Positions 1 through 9,071 of a DNA stretch of 64,000 nt are shown here, one piece after another. Under the pieces are notes generated by a model. It worked only from the letters and a program-made list of their open reading frames with translations, was not told the DNA's origin and did not search any database. Numbering within the stretch: position 1 is the first letter of the stretch; each line of letters begins with the position of its first letter. Made by a program: the position numbers and the translations under genes. This DNA comes from Tomitella biformata AHU 1821 (GTDB lineage: Bacteria > Actinomycetota > Actinomycetes > Mycobacteriales > Mycobacteriaceae). The DNA lies in the NCBI RefSeq assembly GCF_000524475.1, contig NZ_BAVQ01000002.1, forward strand, positions 97,988-161,987. The letters run 5' to 3'.

Positions 1-902
1 ACCTTCTGCTGCAGTGCCACCGGCAGAACCTCGCCGGCCGAGATGCCCATCCGCACCGAGGCGAACGTGTCGTCCGGCAGGTCCGAGTTGACTAGGACGT
101 TGTAGAACGTCGGCACGCCGAAGAACAGCGTCGGCTGATGGGTCTGCGTCCGGGCGGCCATGCTCTCTGCCGTGGGCTTGCCCCGCTCCAAAATGGTGGT
201 GGCACCGGCGGCCAGCGGGAAGAACAGAGAGTTGCCAATGCCGTAGGCGAAGAACATCTTCGCCACCGACAGGCAGCGATCTGCCGAGGTGATGCCGAGC
301 ACCTGCTTGCCGTACGTCTCGAAGACGTGCCGGATATTCGCGTGCCGGTGCATCGCGCCCTTCGGCTTGCCCGTCGTCCCCGAGGTGTACAGCCACAGCG
401 CCCAGGCGTCCGCGTTGGTGTCCGCCACCGCGAGCGGCTCTGACTCGAGCAGGCTGTTCCAGCTCCGCACGGTCACCCGGTCCGGGACCTCCAATTCGAA
501 ATCCCCGGCGACGATCAGGTTCTCCACCTCCGGCGCCGCTGACACCGCCTCCGCGGCGGCCTGGGTGAACTCCGGGGTGGCCACGACCACCCGCGCACCC
601 GAGTCCTCAACGATCTCCGCGAGCTCGTGGCCCACATACATTGTCGAGATGGGGACTGCGACCAGGCCGGCGTGGAAGGCGGCGAGGATGGTTACCGCCA
701 ACTCCACATCGTCGCCCATCACGCACAGGACCCGGTCGTCATTGTGCAGTCCGAGCTGGCGCAATCCCGCGGCCGCGCGCGCCACCTCGTCAGACAACTC
801 CGCATACGTCCGTGTGCGGGTGCCAATCACCGCCACCTTGTCCGCGTGCTCGCCGCGTGCCTGGCGGTGCACCAGGTACTCGGCCGCGTTGAATTGCGCC
901 AT
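1..902 (-). CDS. Benzoate-CoA ligase-like AMP-forming acyl-CoA synthetase (5' part only)
   Basis: Adenylate-forming ligase expected to activate benzoate (or a related aromatic acid) to its CoA thioester with ATP, the entry step of the box pathway. The open frame starts at an ATG at 902 and runs off the left edge, so about 300 N-terminal residues are visible and the C-terminal domain is missing. The AMP-binding P-loop reads YTSGTTGKPKGAMHRH (coding bases near 335-385), and the region before it has the usual ANL-family fold pattern. The start lies only 4 bases after the boxC stop codon, so the two are almost certainly co-transcribed and co-translated. Substrate is assigned from context (boxC directly upstream); the ligase family is certain, benzoate specificity is inferred. 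Confidence 0.75.
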   Translation of the reverse strand, partial: MAQFNAAEYLVHRQARGEHADKVAVIGTRTRTYAELSDEVARAAAGLRQLGLHNDDRVLCVMGDDVELAVTILAAFHAGLVAVPISTMYVGHELAEIVEDSGARVVVATPEFTQAAAEAVSAAPEVENLIVAGDFELEVPDRVTVRSWNSLLESEPLAVADTNADAWALWLYTSGTTGKPKGAMHRHANIRHVFETYGKQVLGITSADRCLSVAKMFFAYGIGNSLFFPLAAGATTILERGKPTAESMAARTQTHQPTLFFGVPTFYNVLVNSDLPDDTFASVRMGISAGEVLPVALQQK

Positions 903-906
903 GGTC

Positions 907-2598
907 CTAGACCCTCTTCATGTCGTAGTTGGCGCGCTCACCGGAACCGAAGCGGCCCAGAGCGCCCTCTGGTCCGGAAGCGTTGGGACGGATGAAGATC
1001 CAGTTCTGCCAGGCGGTGAGACGGCCGAAGATCTTCGTCTCCATCGTCTCCGGGCCGACGAACCGGTGGTTGGCCTCCATGCCGGTCAGCGAGTCGGGCG
1101 AGAGCGCGGCGCGCTCCTCGAGGACGATGCGCAGCTCATCCTCGAAGTCGATGTCGTCGAGCGCCATGGTGACGAGCCCGAGCCGATCTGCGTCCTGGGA
1201 TGCGAGCGCGAGGCCCTTCTCCGCGCGCACCGCGGCCTGCAGATCCTCGTGGCCGTAGAACCGCGACTGCAGGCGGGTGAGATCGTTGCCCATGGGAAAT
1301 GCCCCGTAGTTGGATTCCGTCACTGTGACGCTTGCGGGTGTGGCGTCCGCATCCACGTCCTCATAGACACCCTCGAGCATGTACTGGCGATCTCCGGCCA
1401 GCGCGATCTCGAAAAGGAAGCCGTCGAACGCGCTGCCCGGCTCGATTACGGCGAAGATGCTGCGGCTCGTGACGTCGAGCCGCTTGAAGGTCCGCTTGAG
1501 GTAATGGTTGACCTCGTTGATGAACCAATTCTCGCCCTGCTCACGGAGCTGCTCGTCATAGGCCAGCGCGTTGCCGTGCTCGCCCAACACGCGGAACACC
1601 CAGGTGCCGATCTCGGCCTCATTCGTGCGCAGGCGCAGGATCAGGTCATCGAGCTCCCTGGCCAGCGTGAGGGGCCAGTAGCCGGCGCCCTGCTCGATGG
1701 CCGCTGCGGCGTCAGCCGGCGGGGCGTCATTGGTGACGTTGATCGTGATGTCCGCGCGGCGCTCGTCGCGGTTGATCGCCGCATTGAGCGTGGTGTAGGA
1801 GATCTCTGTGTCAGTCTCGGTGCGATTGAGGGGGGTAAGCACAACACCGGTGCCGCTGTCCGGCCGGCTCGAGGTCTTCGCGGCGGCGGCGGCGCGGGTG
1901 GCGACAGCCTCCTGGAATACGGTGGCCTTGACCGTCTCGTCGATCAAGCCCCAGTCCACCGCTGTCTGCCCGCGCACACCCTCCGAGCGGGTCGCGAAGA
2001 TGTCGGCGCGGTCCTTACGGACCATGCGCTTGTCCACTACGCGAGTCAGGCCGCCGGTGCCTGGGAGCACACCGAGCAGCGGGACCTCGGGTAGCGAGAC
2101 CGCAGAGGAGCCGTCGTCGATGAGCACAATCTGGTCGCATGCGACGGCCAGTTCGTAGCCGCCGCCGGCAGCGGTGCCGTTGACGGCCGCGATGTAGGTC
2201 TGGCCGGAGTTGGCGGTGGCATCCTCGATGCCGTTGCGGGTCTCGTTGGTGAACTTACAGAAGTTCACCTTCCAGGCGTGGGGCGAGGCGGCCAGCATCC
2301 GAATGTTGGCGCCTGCGCAGAACATCCGCTCCAGCCCGCCGGTGAGCACCACCGACTTGACCTCCGGGTGCTCGAAACGCAGCCGCTGGACCGCGTCGTA
2401 GAGCTCGATATCGACGCCCAGATCATAGGAGTTCATCTTCAGCTCGTAGCCCGGAACGAGGCCGCCCTGCGGGTCGACCTCAAGGATGAGCGTTGCGACG
2501 GGACCGTCGAACTTGAGCTTCCAGTGCTTATAGCGCGAGGGCTCCGTATCGAAATTTACGACGGGCGTCTTCGTCTCGCTGTGGTCTAGAACTGTCAT
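907..2598 (-). CDS. boxC: Benzoyl-CoA-dihydrodiol lyase (2,3-epoxybenzoyl-CoA dihydrolase), BoxC
   Basis: Crotonase-superfamily enzyme of about 563 residues that hydrolytically opens the ring of 2,3-epoxybenzoyl-CoA to 3,4-didehydroadipyl-CoA semialdehyde plus formate in the cytoplasm. The large size, double the normal crotonase, and the N-terminal half with the FCAGANIRML and NGTAAGGGYELAVACDQ oxyanion-hole segments are typical of BoxC, as is the C-terminal half with an ETKIFGRLTAWQNWIF segment. An ATG at 2598 is chosen because an AGAGG ribosome-binding site lies just before it; a longer frame exists to 2619. It is first in an operon with the CoA ligase (4-base gap) and is transcribed from the promoter shared divergently with the PaaX-like regulator. 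Confidence 0.93.
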   Translation of the reverse strand: MTVLDHSETKTPVVNFDTEPSRYKHWKLKFDGPVATLILEVDPQGGLVPGYELKMNSYDLGVDIELYDAVQRLRFEHPEVKSVVLTGGLERMFCAGANIRMLAASPHAWKVNFCKFTNETRNGIEDATANSGQTYIAAVNGTAAGGGYELAVACDQIVLIDDGSSAVSLPEVPLLGVLPGTGGLTRVVDKRMVRKDRADIFATRSEGVRGQTAVDWGLIDETVKATVFQEAVATRAAAAAKTSSRPDSGTGVVLTPLNRTETDTEISYTTLNAAINRDERRADITINVTNDAPPADAAAAIEQGAGYWPLTLARELDDLILRLRTNEAEIGTWVFRVLGEHGNALAYDEQLREQGENWFINEVNHYLKRTFKRLDVTSRSIFAVIEPGSAFDGFLFEIALAGDRQYMLEGVYEDVDADATPASVTVTESNYGAFPMGNDLTRLQSRFYGHEDLQAAVRAEKGLALASQDADRLGLVTMALDDIDFEDELRIVLEERAALSPDSLTGMEANHRFVGPETMETKIFGRLTAWQNWIFIRPNASGPEGALGRFGSGERANYDMKRV

Positions 2599-2672
2599 TG
2601 GACTGCCTCTCAGGATCATGTACCGGGGATCGTCGGCCGCTGCAACTAAGAGTTCGTTGCGATGCAGATCAC

Positions 2673-2709
2673 TCTACACTCATATCGTGATTCGTCAATA
2701 GTTTGTAGA
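2673..2709. promoter_or_regulatory. Candidate operator TCTACA-N25-TGTAGA in the boxC/paaX-like divergent promoter
   Basis: The left arm TCTACA is at 2673-2678 and the right arm TGTAGA at 2704-2709. Read on the minus strand, the left arm supplies a -10-like TAGAGT preceded at about 16 bases by TTGACG, so the site covers a plausible boxC promoter. The same arrangement recurs at 13087-13124 and 19348-19384. Binding by the adjacent PaaX-family protein is inferred. Confidence 0.6.
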
Positions 2710-2792
2710 CAATCAGCGCGCCGGAGCTACTATGGTGTGGGGCTGGTGTTACGATCGTCCAGCAGTTATACGGAGATTGGGGACGGTGCAAC

Positions 2793-3668
2793 GTGACGGC
2801 TACAGACGCAGCGGCGGCGATGGCGGCGGCGACTACTCAGAGCCGGCGCCGCGATCTCGGCACCGCGAGCGCTCGCTCGCTCCTGCTCACGGTGCTCGGC
2901 GAATTCGTCTATCCGCGTGGGTCCCATTTTTGGACGTCGACGCTGCTCAACGCGCTGGGAACGCTCCACATCGAGGAGAAATCTGCCCGCCAGGCAATCT
3001 CGAGGGCGTCCTCTGAAGGCCTCATCGACTCCGCTCGCAGCGGCCGCAGGGTCCGCTGGAGCTTGACCCCCGCCGGCGAGGAACTCCTGCGCGGCGGCTC
3101 CGCGCGCATCTACAGCTTCCTCGCCAACGAACATGAGTGGGATGGGCAGTGGCTGTTGGTCTCGGTCGCGGTCCCGGAGTCCCAACGCAAACTCAGGCAC
3201 CGGCTGCGCACCCAACTGACGTGGCTCGGCATGGGCTCCCCCTCGCCTGGCCTGTGGGTCATCCCCGCCGCGGAGAAGGCCGATGAGGTCAGCACGGTAC
3301 TGGCGTCGCTCGGCCTTCGGAAAAGCGCATTCGTGTGGTCTGGGACCTGGCTCGACATCGGTGAGCGCGAGGACCTGATCGCCGCCGCCTGGGATCTCGA
3401 CGCGGTGGCGGAGAAGTACGCCGAGTTCCTCCACGCCTTCGAGCCGACGGATGGCCTGCCGCCCGCCGATGCGTTCGCCGCCCAGGTGCATCTGGTGCAG
3501 GCCTGGCGCCGATTCCCCTTCCTCGACCCCGACCTGCCGGCGAGCCTCCTGCCGTCGAACTGGAACGGACAGGAAGCCGCCGACATCTTCCGCAGCTGCC
3601 ATGCCACGTGGCATGAGGCCGCCCAAACAGCATGGGATCAGTGGGAGGACGAAGGGGCTCGAGGCTGA
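2793..3668 (+). CDS. PaaX-family transcriptional regulator
   Basis: Protein of 291 residues with the PaaX architecture: an N-terminal winged-helix domain (SARSLLLTVLGEFVYPRG around residues 27-45, then LIDSARSGRRVRWSLTPAG), a central domain (WDGQWLLVSVAVPE around 112-125) and an alpha-helical C-terminal domain. PaaX repressors respond to aryl-CoA thioesters such as phenylacetyl-CoA. Here the divergent neighbour is boxC, so benzoyl-CoA is the likely inducer, by inference. The start is a GTG at 2793. The gene is single and is followed after about 45 bases by a convergent alcohol dehydrogenase. It is the only obvious dedicated regulator of the box genes in the window. Confidence 0.85.
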   Translation: MTATDAAAAMAAATTQSRRRDLGTASARSLLLTVLGEFVYPRGSHFWTSTLLNALGTLHIEEKSARQAISRASSEGLIDSARSGRRVRWSLTPAGEELLRGGSARIYSFLANEHEWDGQWLLVSVAVPESQRKLRHRLRTQLTWLGMGSPSPGLWVIPAAEKADEVSTVLASLGLRKSAFVWSGTWLDIGEREDLIAAAWDLDAVAEKYAEFLHAFEPTDGLPPADAFAAQVHLVQAWRRFPFLDPDLPASLLPSNWNGQEAADIFRSCHATWHEAAQTAWDQWEDEGARG

Positions 3669-3712
3669 GCCCACGGAGTTCAATCGCATGATGGCTCCTC
3701 AGGCAATGATCA

Positions 3713-4822
3713 CTAATCGAAGATGATCATCCCGCGAATCAGCTTACCGTCGCGCATGTCCTGAAATCCCTGGTTTACCTCTTCCAGCGAATATCTGGTC
3801 GTGATCAGTTCATCCAGCTTGAGCTGCCCGGCGTCATAGAGCCGTAGCAGCCGCACGATGTCGTACTGCGGGTTCGCCGAGCCGAACAGCGTGCCCTTGA
3901 TGGTCTTCTCATAGAGCGTCAGAATCCCGGCGGACAGCTGGATCGTCGTCTTTCGGGCGTCGACGATGCTGGTGATGACCATCGTGCCGCCCTTGCCGAT
4001 CACCTGGAATGCGGCCTTGACGACGTCCTCATCCACCACGCCAACGGTGATCAGCGCCTGGTCGGCACCCTTTCCCCAGGTCAGCTCGTCGACCTTGACC
4101 GCGGCCTCCTTCGCCGTCGCGAACGCGTGGGTGGCGCCGAACCTCATCGCCTCGTCGCGTTTGAACTGCACCGGGTCCACCACGACGACATCCTTTGCCC
4201 CGGCGTGCCGGGCGCCCTGGACCGCATTGATCCCAACGCCGCCGATGCCGTAGATAACCACCGAGTCGCCGGCGCGCACCCCGCCTGCGTAATTCGCCGT
4301 CGCCCACCCCGTGGGGACGCCGCAGCCCACTAGCGCCGCGGAGTCGAGGGGCAGCCAGTCATCGATCTTGACCACGGAGTACTCGGAGACCGTCGCCCGC
4401 TCCGAGAACACGCCGAGCATGCACATGCCGCCGATGTCCGTCTTACCGTGGTGAAAGCGGAAGGTCCCATCCGGTAGATTGCCCTGCAGAATCGTCGCTC
4501 CCATCTCGCATAGGTTCTGACGCCCCGTCGAGCAGTACCGGCAGCGCCCACAGCTGGGGATGAACGAGCACACGATGTGGTCGCCCGGCTTGACGCGCGT
4601 GACCCCGGGTCCCACCTCCTCCACGACGCCGGACCCCTCGTGTCCGCCCACAATCGGGAAGCGCGGCGTCATGTCGCCGTCGACCAGGTGGAGGTCCGAG
4701 TGGCACAGGCCGGCAGCGGCGAACTTCACCAGCACCTCGCCAGCCTTCGGGGGATCCAAGTCCAGTTCCATAATCTCGAATGGCTGATGGGGCCCGTGCA
4801 GCACAGCAGCTTTAGTCTTCAT
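3713..4822 (-). CDS. NDMA-dependent-type zinc alcohol dehydrogenase
   Basis: Medium-chain zinc alcohol dehydrogenase of 369 residues, class III-like. The catalytic zinc region GLCHSDLHLVDGD (about residues 38-50) is followed by GGHEGSGVVEEVGPG and four structural-zinc cysteines (CGRCRYCSTGRQNLC, about 92-106). The Rossmann motif GIGGVGINAV lies near 195. The sequence style, including GNLPDGTFRFHH and GSANPQYDIVRLLRLYDAGQLKLDELITTRY, is that of the actinobacterial NDMA-dependent alcohol dehydrogenases, which keep a tightly bound nicotinamide cofactor. Substrate is unknown. An ATG at 4822 follows a clear GGAGG. It is divergent from a second zinc alcohol dehydrogenase across a 422-base intergenic region carrying repeated CTAGCTAACA motifs. 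Confidence 0.85.
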   Translation of the reverse strand: MKTKAAVLHGPHQPFEIMELDLDPPKAGEVLVKFAAAGLCHSDLHLVDGDMTPRFPIVGGHEGSGVVEEVGPGVTRVKPGDHIVCSFIPSCGRCRYCSTGRQNLCEMGATILQGNLPDGTFRFHHGKTDIGGMCMLGVFSERATVSEYSVVKIDDWLPLDSAALVGCGVPTGWATANYAGGVRAGDSVVIYGIGGVGINAVQGARHAGAKDVVVVDPVQFKRDEAMRFGATHAFATAKEAAVKVDELTWGKGADQALITVGVVDEDVVKAAFQVIGKGGTMVITSIVDARKTTIQLSAGILTLYEKTIKGTLFGSANPQYDIVRLLRLYDAGQLKLDELITTRYSLEEVNQGFQDMRDGKLIRGMIIFD

Positions 4823-5244
4823 TTTGTCCTCCGGGATCTCTACACCGCGAGCTTCTAGTTGTCCTGTCTCGGCGATGCCCGATATGGACTTTTGGGCATC
4901 GCTCTCCTCGACTCGGCAGCACCCGATGGCATGTGTCAGCTATGACGGGCGTCGCTACCAAGCTCGATGTTTAACACAGTAGCACCGGCTAGCTAACACC
5001 TGTCTCAGGATTGCGAATTTCCGGCTCTTCGACGCTTCGGCGACGGGCGATTAATTGCACGTTAGTCCACTTCACCTGCATCTTTGGCTTGTTACAACCT
5101 CGATCATCAAACACTATTGATCTGCCGTTAAATGCGCTCAGACGGGTTGACACCGCCCGCAAACGCTGTTTCACTAGCTAACACCATCACCAGCATCGAC
5201 ACATCGATTCGCGGGAACCACGCGGGCCGAGGGACGGCGGAATC
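4823..5244. promoter_or_regulatory. Divergent promoter region of two alcohol dehydrogenases with duplicated CTAGCTAACACC
   Basis: No gene is seen in these 422 bases. The 12-base word CTAGCTAACACC occurs twice in direct orientation at 4989-5000 and 5174-5185, and a related TTTAACACAG lies just upstream of the first copy. The 10-base core CTAGCTAACA recurs before the phasin gene (9878-9887). The duplication and its position between divergent genes suggest a regulator-binding site; the regulator is unknown, with the XRE protein at 8123-8509 an obvious candidate. Confidence 0.45.
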
Positions 5245-6330
5245 GTGAAAGCTGCAGTACTCCGAAACACACCTGGCAAAGTCACCATCGAAGATGTCTC
5301 CATCGACAAGCCCCAACAGCGTGAGGTCCTGATCCGCACTTCCGCGGCAGGCGTCTGTCACAGCGATCTGCATTACGCGGAGGGTCATTTCCCCACGCGG
5401 CTGCCCACTGTCCTCGGACACGAGTCGGCCGGCATCGTCGAGGAAGTGGGCCCCGGGGTCACCCACGTCAAGCCCGGCGATCATGTGGTCAGCTGCTTGT
5501 CCGTCTACTGCGGAACCTGCGAATATTGCCTGTCCGGCCGCCTCGTGCTGTGCCGCAAACGGGGACTGCGCAGAGGCAGGGGCGGCCCACAGCGCCTGTC
5601 CGACGGCGACGGCGGAGCCATGTGGCAGTTCCTCGACCTATCGTCGTTCGGTGAGCAAATGCTGGTTCATGAGAACGCGTTGGCCGTCGTTAATCCGGAG
5701 ATGCCGCTCGATCGCGCGTCGCTGCTCGGCTGCGCGGTAACCACCGGCCTCGGTGCCGTATTCCACACTGCCGCAGTATCTCCCGGCGAATCTGTCGCGA
5801 TCATCGGCTGCGGTGGCGTCGGGCTCAACGCGGTGCAAGGTGCCAGCATCGCCGGTGCCGCACGCATCATCGCCGTCGATCCCATCCCCTCCAAACGGGA
5901 GATGGCACTGCTTTTCGGCGCCACCGATGTGGTTGATCCGGCCGATGGAGACCCCGTCGCGCAGATCCAGGAACTCACCGGCGGCGGCGTCGACCACGCC
6001 ATCGAGGCCATTGGTTTGAAGCCGACCACCGAGCAGGCTTTTGCCATGCTGCGGATCGGCGGCACCGCCACGATCGTCGGCATGATTCCGATGGGAGTCA
6101 AGATCGAGGTGCCCGGGATCGATTTCATGTCCGAGAAGCGGATCCAAGGCAGCCTGATGGGATCGAATCGCTTCCAGGTCGATATTCCCCGCTACGTCGA
6201 CCTCTATCTCAAAGGCCGGCTGAAGCTCGACGAGCTGGTCTCAGGCACGATCCGCCTAGACCAGATCAATGACGCATTCGACCAGATTCGCCGAGGCGAG
6301 GTGGCGCGGAATGTCGTCGTATTCGACTGA
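5245..6330 (+). CDS. Zinc-dependent alcohol dehydrogenase
   Basis: Medium-chain zinc alcohol dehydrogenase of 361 residues. Visible are the catalytic-zinc segment GVCHSDLHYAEGH (about 36-48), GHESAGIVEEVGPG, the structural-zinc cysteines CGTCEYCLSGRLVLC (about 91-105), the Rossmann motif GCGGVGLNAV (about 189) and the cofactor acidic residue in VDP. It shares ancestry with the divergent dehydrogenase but is clearly a different subfamily, with a GLRRGRGGPQRLSDG loop in place of GATILQGNLPDG. The start is a GTG at 5245. Its last 20 bases overlap the start of the PhaC-like gene, which implies translational coupling and a joint role with it. Substrate is unknown; reduction or oxidation of a PHA-related or aldehyde intermediate is inference only. 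Confidence 0.85.
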   Translation: MKAAVLRNTPGKVTIEDVSIDKPQQREVLIRTSAAGVCHSDLHYAEGHFPTRLPTVLGHESAGIVEEVGPGVTHVKPGDHVVSCLSVYCGTCEYCLSGRLVLCRKRGLRRGRGGPQRLSDGDGGAMWQFLDLSSFGEQMLVHENALAVVNPEMPLDRASLLGCAVTTGLGAVFHTAAVSPGESVAIIGCGGVGLNAVQGASIAGAARIIAVDPIPSKREMALLFGATDVVDPADGDPVAQIQELTGGGVDHAIEAIGLKPTTEQAFAMLRIGGTATIVGMIPMGVKIEVPGIDFMSEKRIQGSLMGSNRFQVDIPRYVDLYLKGRLKLDELVSGTIRLDQINDAFDQIRRGEVARNVVVFD

Positions 6331-8014
6331 TGATGACCCCGCCAAGATAACAAACTGGTCGGCGCGCGACGCCGCCGCGGGAGCCTTGTCCGCGGTCGGC
6401 GGCGGCAATGTCCTCGCGCGGATGAGCGCCGTCCAGCTCATCGGCTCGGCCATTGGGGTCACTGCCCGCCGGCCCCAAAACCTCGGTCTCGCCGCAGAGT
6501 TCCTGCGCGAGTTGGGCGGCATTGCCACCGGGGTTTCCGGTATCGAAGCCGACCCAAAGGATGCTCGGTTCCAAGATCCGACCTGGCAGGGAAATCCCGC
6601 GTACCACAGGATCATGCAGGCCTATCTCGCCTGGTCAGAGCTTATGAATGAGATGGTCGACGCCCCCGACGTGCCCTGGCGCGAGAGGGCACGCGCACGC
6701 TTCGGCATGGAGCTCGTGACCTCGGCACTATCCCCGGCCAACTTCTTCCCAGGGAATCCGTCGGCCATCAAGCGCGCCTTCGAGACGGGTGGGGCGAGCG
6801 TGCTCCGCGGGACCCAGAACTTCGTCCACGACGCGCTGACCAATCACGGTGCCCCCACCCAAGTTGATCCGGAGAAGTATGTGGTGGGCCGCGATCTGGC
6901 CGCCACTCCGGGCACCATCGTTGATCACACCGCCTTGTACGAGTTGCTCCAGTACTCCCCGACCACAGAGCAGGTGCGGGAGATACCCATCGTCGTCCTC
7001 CCCCCGGTGGTGAATCGCCACTACTTCGTGGACATGGCGCCCGACATGAGCTTCGTCGAGTACCTTGTCAGCGCCGGCTTCACCGTCTTCCTCCCCGTCT
7101 GGCACAACCCCGTGCGCGGCGAGGGTGGATACACCCTGGATGACTATGTGACTGCCGTCCTCGACGTGCTGGCAACGGCGGCGGACATCTGCGTCACCAG
7201 CCAGGTCAACGTCTTCGCATCCTGCACCGCGGGGAACATCTTATTGCCCGCCGCCGCGGTCTCGGCCGATCGGAATGACGACCTGATCAAGACCATCGGG
7301 CTGGGCGTGACGATGGTCGGCTACGACGAGCCGTCCTCCGTGGGAATGCTGGCCGGGGAGAAGACCGTCGCCGACCTCCGCCGGGACGCGACGCATGGCT
7401 CAATTGTCGAGGCCCGCGACATCGAGCGCGGCTTCGGGTTCCTGAAACCAGACCAGTTGGTGTGGAGCTTCGCCCGAAGCAGGTGGCTAATGGGCGAGGA
7501 GCCTGTCGGCAACGAGGTGCTGGCGTGGAGCAGTTCTCCGACTGCCATCGCTTCCGGACTGGCCGCGGACCTGATCGAGATCTCCCTCCACGACAGCTTC
7601 CGGCACCCGGATCGACTGCATTCGCTGGGCTCACCCGTCGACCTAGGCGCTCTCAAGCAGGACAACTACGTGGTCGGTGGTCGCGGCGACCATATCTCCC
7701 CGTGGCGGTCTTGCCACGCCGCCACCGAGCTGCTGGCGGGGAACAGCCGCTTCATCCTGGGCGCAGGTGGTCACCTGCCCACGCAGGTGAGCCCGCTGAA
7801 CTCGGCCAAGGCCAAGTACTTCACCAGCACCACCGACGGCGATGCCGACACCTGGCTCGCCAGCGCCACGGAGGTTCGCGGATCCTGGTGGACCGACTAT
7901 TCCGATTGGCTAGGACAACGTTCCGGGGAGCTCATCTCTGCGCCCACTGAACCAGGGTCTGCGACACACCCGTCGCTGGGTCCTGCCCCCGGCGAATACG
8001 CGAAGGAGGGCTAA
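6311..8014 (+). CDS. PhaC-like polyhydroxyalkanoate synthase / alpha-beta hydrolase
   Basis: Protein of 567 residues with PhaC organisation: a PhaC N-terminal domain (FQDPTWQGNPAYHRIMQAYL, then LSPANFFPGNPSAIKRAFETGG) and a hydrolase fold. The nucleophile region reads VFASCTAGN, which keeps the catalytic cysteine but replaces the usual G-x-C-x-G glycines by Ala-Ser-Cys-Thr-Ala. The Asp/His segment GGRGDHISPW and the catalytic-His segment GAGGHLPTQ are present. An ATG at 6311 is preferred to the longer frame at 6269 because the latter would lie wholly inside the upstream dehydrogenase. An XRE regulator and a phasin lie nearby, supporting a granule function. True polymerase activity is uncertain given the variant box. 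Confidence 0.75.
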   Translation: MSSYSTDDDPAKITNWSARDAAAGALSAVGGGNVLARMSAVQLIGSAIGVTARRPQNLGLAAEFLRELGGIATGVSGIEADPKDARFQDPTWQGNPAYHRIMQAYLAWSELMNEMVDAPDVPWRERARARFGMELVTSALSPANFFPGNPSAIKRAFETGGASVLRGTQNFVHDALTNHGAPTQVDPEKYVVGRDLAATPGTIVDHTALYELLQYSPTTEQVREIPIVVLPPVVNRHYFVDMAPDMSFVEYLVSAGFTVFLPVWHNPVRGEGGYTLDDYVTAVLDVLATAADICVTSQVNVFASCTAGNILLPAAAVSADRNDDLIKTIGLGVTMVGYDEPSSVGMLAGEKTVADLRRDATHGSIVEARDIERGFGFLKPDQLVWSFARSRWLMGEEPVGNEVLAWSSSPTAIASGLAADLIEISLHDSFRHPDRLHSLGSPVDLGALKQDNYVVGGRGDHISPWRSCHAATELLAGNSRFILGAGGHLPTQVSPLNSAKAKYFTSTTDGDADTWLASATEVRGSWWTDYSDWLGQRSGELISAPTEPGSATHPSLGPAPGEYAKEG

Positions 8015-8122
8015 GCGGTCCCGACCGACAACGGGCCCCCGAACAGCCATGTCATGGCCGACAACCTCTCATGGCGGACGGTGGATGAGCACGTCGTGTC
8101 GACCTACCGCTAACCTCACATC

Positions 8123-8509
8123 ATGTCCGAACGCTCGAACGATACACCCACCCTCGGTGAACTGATCCGTCTTCAGCGCGAGATGTCTGAACTTCCGATG
8201 CGCCAACTTGCGACGATGGTAGGCATCTCCGGCCCATATCTGTCGCAAATCGAGCGAAACCTTCGGGAGCCCAGCGACCGAGTCCTCCACTCCATCGCGG
8301 AACAGTTGCAGATATCCGCCGATACCCTGCTGTCCCAATCACGCCGCGCCACGGCCGACGGAGTCCCCGAGACCGTGGCGGCAATCCGTCGCGACAAGGA
8401 TCTGTCTCCCGCCCAGCGCAAGGCCCTGGAAGAGATGTATCAAACATTCCAGGCGGTCACGATGGAAAAGAAGCGCGTCGACAGGTCGAACTCGAAGGAC
8501 AGTCGGTGA
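8123..8509 (+). CDS. XRE-family transcriptional regulator (PHA-associated)
   Basis: Small regulator of 128 residues with an N-terminal Cro/C1-type helix-turn-helix (LGELIRLQREMSELPMRQLA, then VGISGPYLSQIERNLREPS, roughly residues 10-55) and a short polar helical C-terminus. Such regulators are found beside actinobacterial PHA synthase and phasin genes, where they are thought to link granule state to phasin expression. It lies 108 bases after the PhaC-like gene in the same direction and is closed by a strong hairpin terminator. Its target could be the CTAGCTAACA repeats upstream of the phasin and the alcohol dehydrogenases; that link is inferred. Confidence 0.75.
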   Translation: MSERSNDTPTLGELIRLQREMSELPMRQLATMVGISGPYLSQIERNLREPSDRVLHSIAEQLQISADTLLSQSRRATADGVPETVAAIRRDKDLSPAQRKALEEMYQTFQAVTMEKKRVDRSNSKDSR

Positions 8510-8547
8510 GGTAGAGAGCTTCCACATCGGAGAATTGACAGACTGTA

Positions 8548-8592
8548 ACGGTCGTTGCCACACACTGAATTTGAGTGTGTGGCAACGACCGT
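8548..8592 (+). terminator. Rho-independent terminator after the XRE gene
   Basis: Perfect 19-base-pair stem (8548-8566 with 8574-8592), a 7-base loop GAATTTG, and a run of T residues immediately after. Confidence 0.85.
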
Positions 8593-8724
8593 TTCTTCCC
8601 CTCCCCAGGTTCCGTCGGAGCGACGGCGTCAACCACGCCCGCTGTTGCCGACATCGCCTATTCGAGGGTGTCAACGGCGAGGCGGGATGAGATCACCGTC
8701 GACCGTGATCCATGTGGATGACCT

Positions 8725-9069
8725 GACCTGAGCAAGCACTCCGTCGAGGTCTTCGCCGAGGCCGAGGACCGCTCGCGGCTGCTGAACTTCGCCGCGCAGC
8801 TCATCACCGTCACCCTCGACGACAGCGGCTCGCTCGCCGAGCGCATGGCCTAGGCCTTACCGTGGATGCTCGCCCTGTCGCCCGTGGACCGGGAGTCCTG
8901 TGCGCAGGGCCTCGTGGACGCGGCGCGTGCCTCGTTCTCCACCGACCAGCCGCACCTGGCGCTTGCTGAGCTGACGTCCTGGAAGGAGACGGCCACGGCC
9001 GTCGCCGCAGGGCTCGGCAGCGCCGACCTCGAGTGGCTCGACGAAGATGAGACCGTGGCGCGTCCGTAG
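8725..9069 (+). pseudogene. Remnant of a Phd/YefM-like antitoxin gene
   Basis: The frame beginning DLSKHSVEVFAEAEDRSRLL and continuing to LAELTSWKETATAVAAGLGS resembles actinobacterial prevent-host-death type antitoxins. The segment that should lie between AEDR and LLNFAAQLITVTL (the YefM DNA-binding and hinge part) is missing, and an in-frame TAG at 8851-8853 interrupts the remainder; the initiator region is also damaged. I therefore read it as a decayed antitoxin whose stop-free 3' part survives. It lies 2 bases before a toxin-like fragment, matching antitoxin-toxin order. Family assignment is from remembered sequence style and needs a search. Confidence 0.55.
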
Positions 9070-9071
9070 TC

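Noticed and set aside
289..2094. Long plus-strand open frame of 601 codons
   Set aside because: Antisense shadow of boxC and the CoA ligase; GC-rich codon bias keeps the opposite strand open. No domain recognised.
4845..4850. Single TCTACA before the alcohol dehydrogenase at 4822
   Set aside because: No TGTAGA partner at 25-26 bases and only 23 bases from the start codon; not treated as a member of the operator set.
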